A stretch of DNA of 64,000 nt from Pseudomonas sp. Bout1 (GTDB lineage: Bacteria; Pseudomonadota; Gammaproteobacteria; Pseudomonadales; Pseudomonadaceae): positions 3,859,001-3,923,000 of the forward strand of contig NZ_JAVIWK010000001.1 in assembly GCF_034314165.1 (NCBI RefSeq), given 5' to 3'. Each line of letters starts with the position of its first letter. Position 1 is the stretch's first letter. The notes under the pieces were generated by a model. That model saw nothing but the letters and a program-made list of their open reading frames with translations. It made no database searches and was not told where the DNA came from. The position numbers and the translations under genes were made by a program. This document shows positions 34,698 through 43,717 of the stretch, piece by piece.

Positions 34698-35501
34698 ATG
34701 AGCAGCCCACCTTTCCCCCGCGCCAACCCCGACACCACCGCCGGCGCGCAACTGCGCGTGCTGCGTCGGCAAGCCCAATTGAGCCAACTGGAACTGGCGC
34801 TGATCACCGGGGTTTCCCAGCGCCACCTTAGCTGTATCGAGACAGGGCGCGCCAAGCCAAGCCCGGGCACCCTGCATAATTTGCTGATGGCGCTGGAGGC
34901 GCCGCTGGAGCAGTGCAACAACGTGTTCCTGGCTGCAGGTTTTGCCCCGCGCTATGAGGCAACCCCGCTGTCTTCGCCATCGATGGAAGCCGTTCGCGAG
35001 GCCATCAACCATGTGCTGCACGCGAATAATCCTGCGCCGGCGATCGTGCTGGGCAGTCACTGGGAGGTGCTCGCCGCCAATGCCAGCACGCAGGTGCTGT
35101 TCGATCTGGTGGGGATCAAGCCGGAGGCGGCTGATGGACTGAATTTGCTGGTCACCTTGCTGCAGCCGGGCGGCCTGGGTGATCACTTGGACAACGCTGA
35201 AGAAATCCGCACCATCGCCTGGCAGCGAGCAACCCGCGAGGCCTTGGGCAATCCGCAACTCGCCAGGCTTTTAGAGCGCCTGCCGGCCCCGCAGAGTACC
35301 GAAGTATTGATCAATGAACTGCCGCCACTGGTGCTGACACGCGTCAACTCGCGTGAGGGTCCGCTGAACTTCATGTCGACCTTCACGACCTTCGGCATGC
35401 CCCAGGACATCACCGTGACGTCGCTGCGCATCGAGCATCTGATTCCGGCGGATGCACAGACGTGGCAGGTGATGACCGCGGCGTATGAGCGGTCGAAATA
35501 G
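34698..35501 (+). CDS. XRE-family regulator with MmyB-like ligand domain
   Basis: 267 residues from ATG 34698; ATGs at 34647 and 34602 are in frame but overlap promoter DNA. HTH: GAQLRVLRRQAQLSQLELAL, ITGVSQRHLSCIETGRAKPS. The rest is a PAS-like MmyB ligand-binding domain (PAIVLGSHWEVLAANAS ... GPLNFMSTFTTFGMPQDITV, TSLRIEHLIPAD), as in actinobacterial and pseudomonad regulators thought to bind fatty acids. Divergent from the DUF2834/MAPEG operon. Confidence 0.87.
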   Translation: MSSPPFPRANPDTTAGAQLRVLRRQAQLSQLELALITGVSQRHLSCIETGRAKPSPGTLHNLLMALEAPLEQCNNVFLAAGFAPRYEATPLSSPSMEAVREAINHVLHANNPAPAIVLGSHWEVLAANASTQVLFDLVGIKPEAADGLNLLVTLLQPGGLGDHLDNAEEIRTIAWQRATREALGNPQLARLLERLPAPQSTEVLINELPPLVLTRVNSREGPLNFMSTFTTFGMPQDITVTSLRIEHLIPADAQTWQVMTAAYERSK

Positions 35502-35504
35502 GCA

Positions 35505-35796
35505 ATGCCTTGCCGGACTCGGCAACCCATGATCGAGGTCACCAACCCCACGCCCGAGGTCAAGGCCAAGCTGGGCGACCTTCAACGATAAAAACAACGC
35601 CGTCGAACTGCCCGATTTCCAGTCACTCAGCAAAAGCGACGCCACCCATGTGGCCAACGGTCTTCAGTACCTGCTCGACATCGGGCGCCTCGATGGCAAG
35701 GCCATCAGCGCGAAAAATGGCGACCAGTCGACCGATAACATCGCGGCCTACAAGGATTGGCTGCAGGCGCATATCGGTGTGGATGTGCAGGCCTGA
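35505..35796 (+). pseudogene. Frameshifted fragment of an unknown gene
   Basis: Two plus-strand pieces in different frames read as one protein: MIEVTNPTPEVKAKLGD from 35529, and, one base out of phase after about 35580, FNDKNNAVELPDFQSLSKSD through a TGA at 35794-35796 (ending YKDWLQAHIGVDVQA). The first piece runs into TAA at 35591, the second has no start of its own. I do not recognise the family. The region abuts a truncated ridA on the other strand, so it looks like debris from a rearrangement. Confidence 0.45.
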
Positions 35797-35955
35797 GACG
35801 GTTCCGTTTTCGGCACCCACCCGCGGGATCTGGCCGCTGATGTAGACATGGTTGCCGTCCCTTAACAGCGGCGTGTAGTTGCCGCCGATCTTGAACTCGT
35901 CGAGTTGATAACCCAGGCGCACCATGGCCGCCGCGTACTGTTGATCCGGTGTCAT
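35797..35955 (-). pseudogene. Truncated RidA/YjgF-family gene (N-terminal 50 residues)
   Basis: From ATG 35955 the frame reads MTPDQQYAAAMVRLGYQLDE then FKIGGNYTPLLRDGNHVYIS and GQIPRVG, the standard start of a longer RidA-family imine/enamine deaminase. After that similarity ends: the remaining two-thirds with the catalytic Arg is missing, replaced by DNA that codes on the other strand. The frame stays open to 35623, but by chance. Probably non-functional. Confidence 0.6.
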
Positions 35956-35967
35956 GTCTTGTTGTCC

Positions 35968-36177
35968 TTATAGGCTGTTGCGGCGCTGCCATTCATCCAC
36001 CACATCGCCCATGGTCTTGGGGATGTCGTTACCAATCCACGCCATGAAATCGCGGTCGAACTTGAACCCAGCACCGCAGTGTTCAAGCATGAAGCGGCGC
36101 ACGTTCTGAGTGTTTCTGTATTGCCGGGTGACGCAAGTACTGCGCTGGATCGAATCACTGTGCCAATTAAAAAGCAT
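35968..36177 (-). CDS. Small DUF6434-like protein
   Basis: 69 residues from ATG 36177, with GAGGG six bases upstream; the frame continues upstream to 36429 but without plausible coding. MLFNWHSDSIQRSTCVTRQY, NTQNVRRFMLEHCGAGFKFD and RDFMAWIGNDIPKTMGDVVD make up nearly the whole protein. I recall this as the C-terminal domain of SAP-domain-type small proteins (DUF6434), with no known function. Its stop lies 12 bases before the ridA remnant. Confidence 0.6.
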   Translation of the reverse strand: MLFNWHSDSIQRSTCVTRQYRNTQNVRRFMLEHCGAGFKFDRDFMAWIGNDIPKTMGDVVDEWQRRNSL

Positions 36178-36415
36178 TGCATTCCCTCGCCGGTTTTGGA
36201 GCAGCGGGCACAGCATAGCCATGCGCTTTTTATACGGGAAGTAGCGCCAACGATTTCGAAAGTGATATGACGACTGCTCATGATCAATATGGCTTATCTG
36301 CTGGCTTACGTGAAATTTCACTTTCCTTGACCATGCAAAATACGGCATGGTTGTACGACGACTATAAGGCCCGTCCTGTGTCGTACCAGTACCCCACAAC
36401 AACAAGGAAACACCC

Positions 36416-36847
36416 ATGCAAAACATCAAGGTTCTGATTGGTTTTCTGTGCCTGTTCAGCGGTTACGCGGCCGCCGCGCCTGCCGCAACCGACAAGGATG
36501 TAGCCGTTGCGGTCGATCATCTGACCCAGGCCATGCTGCACAAGGACATCTCGCAACTGCAAGCCCTCACCGCCAACAACCTCACCTACGGCCACTCCAG
36601 CGGCAAGATCCAGAACAAGCAGGAATTTATCGCCGACATTGAAACCGGCAGAAGCGGTTTCAAGACCCTGGAAATGCAAAAACAGACCATCACCCTCAAT
36701 GGCGACACCGCGCTGGTGCGCAACCACTTCTCCGCCCAGGCCGTAAACAGCGGTGTTGAAGTGCCCACCGAAATTGAAAACTTCCAGGTTTGGCAGAAGC
36801 AGAAAGGCAAGTGGCTGCTGATCGGGCGTCAGGCCTACAAGTTCTGA
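36416..36847 (+). CDS. Exported NTF2/DUF4440-like protein
   Basis: 143 residues with a signal peptide (MQNIKVLIGFLCLFSGYAAA). The mature part shows an SnoaL/NTF2-like cone fold: helix VAVAVDHLTQAMLHKDISQL, then LTANNLTYGHSSGKIQNKQE and FQVWQKQKGKWLLIGRQAYKF strands. Periplasmic members bind small hydrophobic ligands or isomerise them; the role is unknown. AAGGAAA precedes ATG 36416. Followed by a REP cluster. Confidence 0.8.
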   Translation: MQNIKVLIGFLCLFSGYAAAAPAATDKDVAVAVDHLTQAMLHKDISQLQALTANNLTYGHSSGKIQNKQEFIADIETGRSGFKTLEMQKQTITLNGDTALVRNHFSAQAVNSGVEVPTEIENFQVWQKQKGKWLLIGRQAYKF

Positions 36848-36866
36848 CAGCAGCCGGATGCCTTCC

Positions 36867-37026
36867 TGTGAGGAGGGAGCCTGTTGTGAGGGAGCTTGCT
36901 GTGGCGAGGAGCCTGCTGTGAGGGAGCTTGCTGTGGCGAGGGAGCTTGCTCCCGCTGGAGTGCGCAGCGCTCCCAGCTTTTTGGGGCCGCTACGCAGCCC
37001 AGCGGGAGCAAGCTCCCTCGCCACGG
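36867..37026. repeat. Expanded REP cluster, GAGGGAGCTTG family
   Basis: Three imperfect tandem head units (TGTGAGGGAGC(C/T)TG...) are followed by one intact inverted REP pair that ends CTCCCTCGCCACGG. The tandem heads show local amplification. It lies between the NTF2-like gene and the convergent MocR gene. Confidence 0.82.
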
Positions 37027-37063
37027 TCATCTCAAGGGCCATCGAGATGCGTCGGCAAACGGC

Positions 37064-38407
37064 CTAGTACGCCTCCACCGCCCAGCGCACCTTCACCAGC
37101 GCCTCACGCAACACGGCCCGGTCTACCGAGCCCAGCGCCACGCGTATTGCATGGGGCACGTGGGCCGAGACGGCAAACGGCTCGGCGGTGGACACCGAGA
37201 TATTTTCCCGCGCCAGCGCCATGGTGATCTGGTCGGCGCGGGCCTCTTCCGGCAAGGGCAGCCACAAAAAATAAGAACACGGATGGCGGATCACATTGAG
37301 CCCCGCCAACACCTCATCGGCCACCGCCTGGCGCGCCCGGGCATCCTCGCGCTTTTGCGCTTCCAGTTGCAGCACCGTGCCGTCGTCGAGCCAAGCGGCG
37401 GCAAGGGCGGTCATCACCCCCGGGGTGTTCCAGGTGGTGGCCATGACCGTACGTTCCAGCGCCGCCATCCACTGCGAAGGCACGGCCACGAACCCCACCC
37501 GCAGCCCGGTGGCGACACTCTTGGACAGCCCCGACACGTACACCGTGCGCTCCGGCGCCAGTTCGGCCACAGGCGGCGGCGCATCCTCGGCTAAGAACGC
37601 GTAGGCGGCGTCCTCGATCAGGATCAAATCATGCAGGCGTGCAATCGCTATCAAGTGCTCGCGCTGCTCCCTGCTCATCACCCAGCCCAACGGGTTATGC
37701 AGGGTCGGCATGCTGTACACGGCGCGTACCGGGCGCCGGGCGCAGAGCTTTTCGAGGAAGGCCAGGTCCGGCCCCCTCGCGGTCAGCGGGATCGCGACGA
37801 TCTCAAGGTGCAGCGTCTCGGCCAGCACCTTGAACCCGGAATAGGTCAGCGCATCCACCGCCACTACATCGCCGGGCTTGAGGAGCGACATCATGGTCAC
37901 CGCCAGCCCGTGTTGGGCCCCGCTGACGATCAGCACCTGCTCGGCTTGCACCGTCAGCCCGCGACTCGCCAGATGCCGCGCCACCGCGGCCCGCTCGTGC
38001 AGGCGGCCGGCGTGGGGTTGATAGCGCAGCAATGAAGCCAGGTCGCCGGACAGCGCCAACTGGCGTAACGCCGTACGCAGCAGGTCGGTCTGGCCCGGCA
38101 GGGATGGGTAGTTGAAGTTGAGATCGATCATGCCCGCTGCCACGGCGATCTGGCCGACACCCTGCCCCGGCGACAGCGCGATTTCGCGCACAAAGGTTCC
38201 GCGCCCGGTCTCGCCGCTGACCAACCCCATGGCCGCAAGCTCGGTATACACCCGGCTGGCCGTGACCAGCGCCAGCCCATGGCTGGCGGCCAACTGGCGA
38301 TGAGTCGGCAAACGAGTACCCGCCGCCAGCGTGCCGGAGCGGATATCCCGGGCGAAGGTGTCCACCAAGGTTTTGTAGCGGGCGCGGGCCATAGGCGATG
38401 TATCCAT
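37064..38407 (-). CDS. MocR/PdxR-type regulator (GntR helix plus aminotransferase domain)
   Basis: 447 residues from ATG 38407; an earlier ATG at 38440 is in frame. The N-terminal GntR winged helix (TRLPTHRQLAASHGLALVTA, SRVYTELAAMGLVSGE) is fused to a fold-I aminotransferase-like domain from about 110, with PLP-Lys in YVSGLSKSVATGLRVGF and HNPLGWVMS earlier. These bind PLP and an amino compound to control the neighbouring gene, here the divergent DMT exporter. An inverted repeat covers its start codon. Confidence 0.92.
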   Translation of the reverse strand: MDTSPMARARYKTLVDTFARDIRSGTLAAGTRLPTHRQLAASHGLALVTASRVYTELAAMGLVSGETGRGTFVREIALSPGQGVGQIAVAAGMIDLNFNYPSLPGQTDLLRTALRQLALSGDLASLLRYQPHAGRLHERAAVARHLASRGLTVQAEQVLIVSGAQHGLAVTMMSLLKPGDVVAVDALTYSGFKVLAETLHLEIVAIPLTARGPDLAFLEKLCARRPVRAVYSMPTLHNPLGWVMSREQREHLIAIARLHDLILIEDAAYAFLAEDAPPPVAELAPERTVYVSGLSKSVATGLRVGFVAVPSQWMAALERTVMATTWNTPGVMTALAAAWLDDGTVLQLEAQKREDARARQAVADEVLAGLNVIRHPCSYFLWLPLPEEARADQITMALARENISVSTAEPFAVSAHVPHAIRVALGSVDRAVLREALVKVRWAVEAY

Positions 38408-38431
38408 GACAATTTTTTGATTGTCTGGATA
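38401..38431. promoter_or_regulatory. Inverted repeat TATCCA-t-GACAAT / ATTGTC-TGGATA, likely MocR operator
   Basis: 12-bp arms with a one-base bulge and a six-base T-rich spacer, overlapping the MocR start codon and within the gap to the divergent exporter. This length and placement fit MocR-type sites. Confidence 0.55.
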
Positions 38432-38483
38432 CTGAATCATAGGATGCGGCGGACGCAACTTATCCTTATCGAGCCCGCCCCCC

Positions 38484-39374
38484 ATGGAACGCACCACTCA
38501 CCTCAACGCCCAGGAACACAACGCCAGCGGCTGGATCAATGGCTTTATCGGCGTGGTGATCTTCAGCGGCTCGCTACCCGCCACGCGCCTGGCGGTGCTG
38601 GAATTTGATCCGGTGTTCCTGACCGTCGCCCGCGCCACCATCGCCGCCCTGCTTGGCCTGAGCCTGCTGTGGCTGTTCAAGGAACAGCGCCCGGCCCGCA
38701 GCCAGTGGCTGCCATTGGCAATCGTCGCACTGGGCGTGGTGATCGGCTTTCCGCTGCTCACGGCCTTGGCCTTGCAGTACATCACCAGCGCCCACTCCAT
38801 CGTCTTTGTCGGCCTGCTGCCATTGGCTACGGCGGTGTTCGGCGTAGTGCGCGGCGGCGAGCGGCCAAAGCCGGTGTTCTGGTTGTTTTCGATCCTGGGC
38901 AGCCTGCTGGTGGTGGGCTACGCCGTCTCCCAAGGCCTGAGCGCCGCGCCCCTCGGGGATGTGCTGATGCTGCTGGCAATATTGTCGTGCGGCCTTGGTT
39001 ATGCCGAAGGCGCCAAGCTGTCGCGCACCCTGGGCGGCTGGCAGGTGATCTGCTGGGCACTGGTGATCTCGCTGCCGGTCGTCGCGCCACTGGCCGCCAT
39101 CCTCAAGCCCGCGTCTTTCACAGGTATCAGCCTGCCGGCCTGGCTCTGCCTGGCCTATGTGTCGCTGTTCAGCATGCTGATCGGGTTTGTGTTCTGGTAT
39201 CGCGGGCTGGCCCAGGGCGGTATCGCCGCCGTGGGGCAATTGCAGTTGCTGCAACCGTTCTTTGGCCTGGCGCTCGCCGCCACGCTGCTGCATGAACAGG
39301 TGAGCCTGGGCATGCTGGTGGTGACGGTGGCGGTGATTGCCTGTGTGGCGGGCGCGAAGAAGTTTGCGCGCTAG
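38484..39374 (+). CDS. EamA-family (DMT) transporter
   Basis: 296 residues with ten hydrophobic helices in two EamA repeats (INGFIGVVIFSGSLPATRLA; GDVLMLLAILSCGLGYAEGA). LFSMLIGFVFWYRGLAQGGI in the second repeat is typical of the family. Divergent from a MocR regulator, the common arrangement for amino-acid or PLP-linked exporters. Its stop overlaps the convergent yceI-type gene by four bases. Confidence 0.9.
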   Translation: MERTTHLNAQEHNASGWINGFIGVVIFSGSLPATRLAVLEFDPVFLTVARATIAALLGLSLLWLFKEQRPARSQWLPLAIVALGVVIGFPLLTALALQYITSAHSIVFVGLLPLATAVFGVVRGGERPKPVFWLFSILGSLLVVGYAVSQGLSAAPLGDVLMLLAILSCGLGYAEGAKLSRTLGGWQVICWALVISLPVVAPLAAILKPASFTGISLPAWLCLAYVSLFSMLIGFVFWYRGLAQGGIAAVGQLQLLQPFFGLALAATLLHEQVSLGMLVVTVAVIACVAGAKKFAR

Positions 39375-39925
39375 CGTTGGGGTGCAACCATCTTGAACTT
39401 GATGGTGATCTCATTCGACACCACGCTGTCCGCCCACTCGCCCGCGCCGATCTTGAAGTCATCGCGTTTAAGCACCAACTCGCCGTCGAACACGCCAATG
39501 CCGCTCTGCTCCTTGAGCGCCACCTTGACCTCCACCGGTTTGGTCTGGCCTTTAAGGGTCAGGTTGCCGCTGAACAGGTAGCGGTTGGCGCCAAGGTCAG
39601 TGATGTGGGTCGAGGTAAAGGTGCCCACCGGGTAAGTCGTCATGTCGAACCAGCCGGGCTTGGGCAGTTCAGTGTTGGCGTTGTCGCTGCCGGCATTGAT
39701 GCTCGGTAGCTGAATGGTCAGCACGGTGCTGGCGGCGGCGGGGTTTTGCGTATCGAAACTCAGGGTCGCCGAATACGTGCCAAACGTGCCGTATACCTGC
39801 TGGCCCATCTGGTCATAGGTGAAGCTGATGGTGCTGGCCGCCGGGTTGACGTCGGTGTATTCCACGGCATAGGCGTTGGACAAGGTGCCGAGGGTAAGGA
39901 AGGCTGCTAGCAATCGACGTTTCAT
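39371..39925 (-). CDS. YceI-family periplasmic protein
   Basis: 184 residues from ATG 39925, which starts a signal peptide (MKRRLLAAFLTLGTLSNAYA). YceI features: VNPAASTISFTYDQMGQQVY at the N-terminus, FTSTHITDLGANRYLFSGNL, TLKGQTKPVEVKVAL and DFKIGAGEWADSVVSNEITI. The lipocalin-like barrel binds polyisoprenoids or similar lipids in the periplasm. Upstream residues of the open frame do not match. Confidence 0.9.
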   Translation of the reverse strand: MKRRLLAAFLTLGTLSNAYAVEYTDVNPAASTISFTYDQMGQQVYGTFGTYSATLSFDTQNPAAASTVLTIQLPSINAGSDNANTELPKPGWFDMTTYPVGTFTSTHITDLGANRYLFSGNLTLKGQTKPVEVKVALKEQSGIGVFDGELVLKRDDFKIGAGEWADSVVSNEITIKFKMVAPQR

Positions 39926-40043
39926 GGGATTCTCAACCGGGAATAAAACACGCTGTGCAGAAGTAACAGCGTAGGTGCTGGATTTATTCCCGCCCGTGGC
40001 ATTAGGCTCATCCCTGACGGAACTCATACAACAAGGAGCCACG

Positions 40044-40538
40044 ATGCCCGCGCTTTCCCTGCAAGACACCACCGCCCCCGAAGGCGTCTGTTATGGCTGC
40101 GGCAGCAGCAACCCCCATGGGCTGCACATCAAGAGCCGCTGGGACGCCGACGGCATCCACGTGATCGCCGAGCACCAGCCCGACGCCCAATACTGCGGCT
40201 GGCCAGACCTGGTCTACGGCGGCTTGATCGCGATGCTGGTGGACTGTCACTCCAATTGGACAGCCATGGCCTACCACTACCGGGCCGAACAACGCGAACC
40301 TGGCAGTCTGCCGCGTATCGACTGCGTGACCGGCAACCTGGGCATCAAATTCATCAAGCCGACCCCGATGGGCGTACCGCTGACCTTGCGCGCGAAAGTC
40401 GAGGGCGACGTGGGGCGCAAAAGCCGCGTGGTCTGCGAGGTGTACGCCGATGGCGTGCTCACGGCAATCGGCGATTCAGTGTTCGTGCGGGTCGACACCG
40501 GGCAATTGGCCGCCGCTGCCCATGGCCGGCAAGCCTGA
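40044..40538 (+). CDS. PaaI/hotdog-family thioesterase
   Basis: 164 residues from ATG 40044, preceded by AAGGAG. CYGCGSSNPHGLHIKSRWDA at the N-terminus, then YCGWPDLVYGGLIAMLVDCH with the Gly-Gly and catalytic Asp/His area, and NLGIKFIKPTPMGVPLTLRA: a hotdog fold that hydrolyses acyl-CoA thioesters. Substrate unknown. It lies 45 bases upstream of the dienelactone-hydrolase-like gene. Confidence 0.85.
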   Translation: MPALSLQDTTAPEGVCYGCGSSNPHGLHIKSRWDADGIHVIAEHQPDAQYCGWPDLVYGGLIAMLVDCHSNWTAMAYHYRAEQREPGSLPRIDCVTGNLGIKFIKPTPMGVPLTLRAKVEGDVGRKSRVVCEVYADGVLTAIGDSVFVRVDTGQLAAAAHGRQA

Positions 40539-40582
40539 TACTGGTCTACATTCAGTCCCACCGCTAATCGAGGACGCCACCG

Positions 40583-41470
40583 ATGACTCGCCTGACTGCC
40601 AAAGACTTTGCCCCTGAACTGCTGGAGCTTTACGACGGCTACGCCCATGGCAAGATCAACCGCCGCGAGTTTCTCGACCGCGCGGCGCTGTTCACCTTTG
40701 GCGGGCTGACGGCGTCGGCCCTACTCGCCGCCCTGAGCCCCAACTATGCCCTGGCCGAACAGGTGAAATTCACCGACCCGGATATCGTTGCCGACTACAT
40801 CACCTACCCCTCACCCAAGGGCAACGGCACGGTGCGTGGCTACCTGGTGCGCCCGGCCAAGGCCACCGGCAAGCTGCCGGCGGTGGTGGTGGTGCATGAG
40901 AACCGTGGGCTTAACCCGTACATCGAAGACGTCGCCCGGCGGTTGGCCAAGGCCGGGTTTATTGCCTTGGCGCCGGACGGTTTGACCTCGGTGGGCGGCT
41001 ATCCCGGCAATGATGAGAAAGGTGTGGAGTTGCAGCAGAAGGTCGATCCCGAGAAGCTGATGAATGACTTTTTCGCAGCCATCGAATGGTTGATGCACCA
41101 CGATGCAAGCACCGGCAAGGTGGGGATTACCGGGTTCTGTTATGGCGGCGGCGTGACCAATGCGGCAGCGGTGGCTTATCCGGAGTTGGGCGCAGCGGTG
41201 TCGTTTTATGGGCGCCAGCCGCAGGCCAAGGATGTACCACGGATAAAGGCCCCGATCATGCTGCATTACGCAGAGTTGGACACGCGGATTACCGAGGGCT
41301 GGCCGGCGTATGAGAAAGCGCTGAAGGCGGCGGGTACGACGTATGAAGCGTTTATCTACAAAGGCGCCAACCATGGGTTCCACAATGATTCGACGCCGAG
41401 GTATGACGAAGCGGCGGCGAACCTGGCGTGGGAGCGCACGCTCGGCTGGTTCAAAAAATACCTGGCCTGA
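40583..41470 (+). CDS. Dienelactone hydrolase family protein (YghX-like) with Tat-type signal
   Basis: 295 residues. N-terminal [20 protein letters not shown] is a twin-arginine signal, unusually preceded by about 25 residues, as in YghX-like proteins. The DLH domain has [20 protein letters not shown], the Cys nucleophile in [14 protein letters not shown], and [19 protein letters not shown] with the His. Acts on lactones or esters; the substrate is unknown. Confidence 0.9.
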   Translation: MTRLTAKDFAPELLELYDGYAHGKINRREFLDRAALFTFGGLTASALLAALSPNYALAEQVKFTDPDIVADYITYPSPKGNGTVRGYLVRPAKATGKLPAVVVVHENRGLNPYIEDVARRLAKAGFIALAPDGLTSVGGYPGNDEKGVELQQKVDPEKLMNDFFAAIEWLMHHDASTGKVGITGFCYGGGVTNAAAVAYPELGAAVSFYGRQPQAKDVPRIKAPIMLHYAELDTRITEGWPAYEKALKAAGTTYEAFIYKGANHGFHNDSTPRYDEAAANLAWERTLGWFKKYLA

Positions 41471-41483
41471 ACACACCGCTCAT

Positions 41484-41569
41484 GTAGGAGCTGGCTTGCC
41501 GGCGATGCTGACACCTCGGTCCATCAGGTACACCAAGTTGATGCCATCGCCGGCAAGCCAGCTCCTACG
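41484..41569. repeat. REP pair, GGAGCTGGCTTGCCGGCGATG family
   Basis: GTAGGAGCTGGCTTGCCGGC at the left and its complement at the right, with an ACACC-containing loop. Between convergent genes. Related copies lie at 48238, 58090 and 63474. Confidence 0.85.
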
Positions 41570-41570
41570 G

Positions 41571-42755
41571 TCAGTGTTCCAGCGCATACCGCCGACAGTG
41601 GTTGAGGTAACCTTCCTCATGGCTACCTACCAACTGCACCACACTGGTCCATAACCATGAAGGCGCATCCAGCTGCTTGGAGCGGTTCTCCTGCAATACC
41701 GCCATCCAGTCCTTGCGCGTGTCACGGTCCATCTGCCGCGCATGGGCGACGCCGACCACCCGCGCCAGGTACCCGGCCGCGTGCATCGCATCAACCTCAC
41801 TCAGCTCATCCAGCTCCAGTTTCATGTCCTGGGGCAGCAATTCACGGATGAAAAACCCGTGATCCAGAAACCGCGTCGCCAGCATCCGCTCCCCCAGCGA
41901 CGGCGACAGGTGCCGCGCGCCCTCCACCACCCGCCGCCCGTTATCACGAGGCATCTTCGCCCGTGCCGCACGCGGCGCTGCAGCGCCCACCGCTTCCTTA
42001 ATATCGAGCAGGCAGTATTCCTGATCTTCCTTGTCCCCAACCCCCAACAACACCGCATACCGCAACAACCCGAGGGAGCTGCAGCCCTTGACCCAATACG
42101 CCGAATCCAACAGCTCAACCTCGTCATCGTTTGAGCGGCCTTTGAGCGAAGTCACCAGCCGGTGAATTTCATCCGAGGCGCACAAGGTCTCAAGGGCTGA
42201 CTTTTCCGCCCGTGACAACGCCCAGAAATGCTTGCCCAACGGGATCGTCGGCCGGGTGTTTTCAATACGCTCACGGGCCAGGTTCTTCCAGGTGCGCTCC
42301 ACCGCGCTGCGCATGCCGGCCTTGACCTGGGACGGGCGCGGCGGCGCCTCGTCAGGCTTGTCCTTGAACGCCTGCTCATACCCCACCATCATCTCTTCGA
42401 GCATGCGTGCAGTGGTCACCCCCGGCAGATCCGAACCGCGGGCAGCGGTGGCCAAGGACAGCGCCAGGCGCACCAGGTCATGGGCCGGGTTGCCGATCAC
42501 CGTCTGGTCAAGGTCACGGATATGCATGTCGATCCGGCCCTTGGTGTCGCCCGTGGGCCCGAGGTTGCCGGCATGGCAGTCACCGCAGATCCAGATCGCC
42601 GGCCCATGGGGCAAGCGCCGACCGCGCTGGCTGTGCAGCCACTCATAAAACTGAACGGTACTGCCTCGCACATAAGCGTGGGCGGAGCGCGCCATCTTCA
42701 GGTTGCGCAGTTGGATGAGGTGGGGCATTCGCGAAGAAGGACGCGGGGATTTCAT
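41571..42755 (-). CDS. DUF2252 family protein
   Basis: 394 residues. IQLRNLKMARSAHAYVRGST, then WICGDCHAGNLGPTGDTKGR and IRDLDQTVIGNPAHDLVRLA form a kinase-like core: HxDCHxxN-like GDCHAGN and DxD. The C-terminal half has VVGVAHARQMDRDTRKDWM. DUF2252 proteins resemble aminoglycoside phosphotransferases or small-molecule kinases; no member has a firm role. It lies alone between a REP and ampR. Confidence 0.85.
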   Translation of the reverse strand: MKSPRPSSRMPHLIQLRNLKMARSAHAYVRGSTVQFYEWLHSQRGRRLPHGPAIWICGDCHAGNLGPTGDTKGRIDMHIRDLDQTVIGNPAHDLVRLALSLATAARGSDLPGVTTARMLEEMMVGYEQAFKDKPDEAPPRPSQVKAGMRSAVERTWKNLARERIENTRPTIPLGKHFWALSRAEKSALETLCASDEIHRLVTSLKGRSNDDEVELLDSAYWVKGCSSLGLLRYAVLLGVGDKEDQEYCLLDIKEAVGAAAPRAARAKMPRDNGRRVVEGARHLSPSLGERMLATRFLDHGFFIRELLPQDMKLELDELSEVDAMHAAGYLARVVGVAHARQMDRDTRKDWMAVLQENRSKQLDAPSWLWTSVVQLVGSHEEGYLNHCRRYALEH

Positions 42756-42829
42756 AGAGGCACTCAGCCAAGGGGATACGGTAGAGGTTAGCTCGCCGCA
42801 AATGTTTCATTTTGTTTCGGTGGATTTTA

Positions 42830-43708
42830 TTAATCGGCCTGTGCCACTCCACGCAACCACGCCTTGAATGCCGCCATCGCCGGTGTCTCGACCCGTGACT
42901 GCAAGCGTGTCAGCCAATAACTGCCGGTGGTGATGCCCACCTCGAATGGCTGGCGAATCACATCCGTCGCCAACTGCCGGCCAAACATCATGGCTGGCGC
43001 CAGAGCCACCCCCGCACCTTGCAGTGCGGCTTCCATCATCGCCAGGGACGAGTCGAAAACAATGCTGCGCGGCACCAGCGTGTCGGCGGGCAAGCCGGCG
43101 GCCTGGAACCACTGCGTCCACTCATCGGCGCGGTAAGAGCGCAGCAAGGTGTGCTTCAACAGGTCTGCCGGCGCCTGCAATTGCCGGGCAATCTGCGGCA
43201 CGCAAAGCACCGTCAGCGGTGCTTCCAGCAACTGGCACGCCTCGGTACCGTGCCACGCACCGGCACCAAAACGAATCGCGTAATCCAGGCCTTCGGCGGC
43301 CACATCGACGCGGTTGTTGTTGGTGGACAGCCGCAAGTCGATAAACGGGTAGCGCGCTTGGAAATCCGCAAGCCTGGGCAGCAGCCAGCCCACCGCAAAG
43401 GTGCCCACCGCACCCACCGTCAATACTTCGCGGTAATGCCCGCCTTCAAACTGGCCCAAGGTTTGAGCAATCCGGTCAAAGGATTCGCGCAACACCGGCA
43501 GCAGGGTTTCGCCTTCACTGGTGAGCATCAAGCCCCGGGGCAAGCGTTTGAACAGCGTGACATTGAGCTGCGCCTCCAGGCTTTTCACCTGGTGACTGAC
43601 CGCCGCCTGGGTGACGCACAACTCAATCGCCGCCCGGGTAAAGCTCAAATGCCGCGCAGAAGCTTCAAAGGCGCGCAGCGCGTTGAGGGGCAAATGGGAA
43701 CGGAGCAT
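42830..43708 (-). CDS. ampR: LysR-family regulator of the adjacent beta-lactamase (AmpR)
   Basis: 292 residues. N-terminal helix LPLNALRAFEASARHLSFTR and AIELCVTQAAVSHQVKSLEA match AmpR closely. The effector domain continues with LTVGAVGTFAVGWLLPRLAD and LSTNNNRVDVAAEGLDYAIR, an AmpR-type pocket. In the family, AmpR binds muropeptides and switches between repressing and activating ampC. It is divergent from the class C beta-lactamase, with 132 bases between starts. Confidence 0.9.
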   Translation of the reverse strand: MLRSHLPLNALRAFEASARHLSFTRAAIELCVTQAAVSHQVKSLEAQLNVTLFKRLPRGLMLTSEGETLLPVLRESFDRIAQTLGQFEGGHYREVLTVGAVGTFAVGWLLPRLADFQARYPFIDLRLSTNNNRVDVAAEGLDYAIRFGAGAWHGTEACQLLEAPLTVLCVPQIARQLQAPADLLKHTLLRSYRADEWTQWFQAAGLPADTLVPRSIVFDSSLAMMEAALQGAGVALAPAMMFGRQLATDVIRQPFEVGITTGSYWLTRLQSRVETPAMAAFKAWLRGVAQAD

Positions 43709-43717
43709 AGCTTAACC

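Noticed and set aside
35623..35796. Continuation of the RidA frame as a real 110-residue protein
   Set aside because: Similarity ends at residue 50 and the remaining frame is antisense to a better coding fragment.
36178..36429. N-terminal extension of the DUF6434-like gene to 153 residues
   Set aside because: Composition is not coding-like and a good ribosome site precedes ATG 36177.
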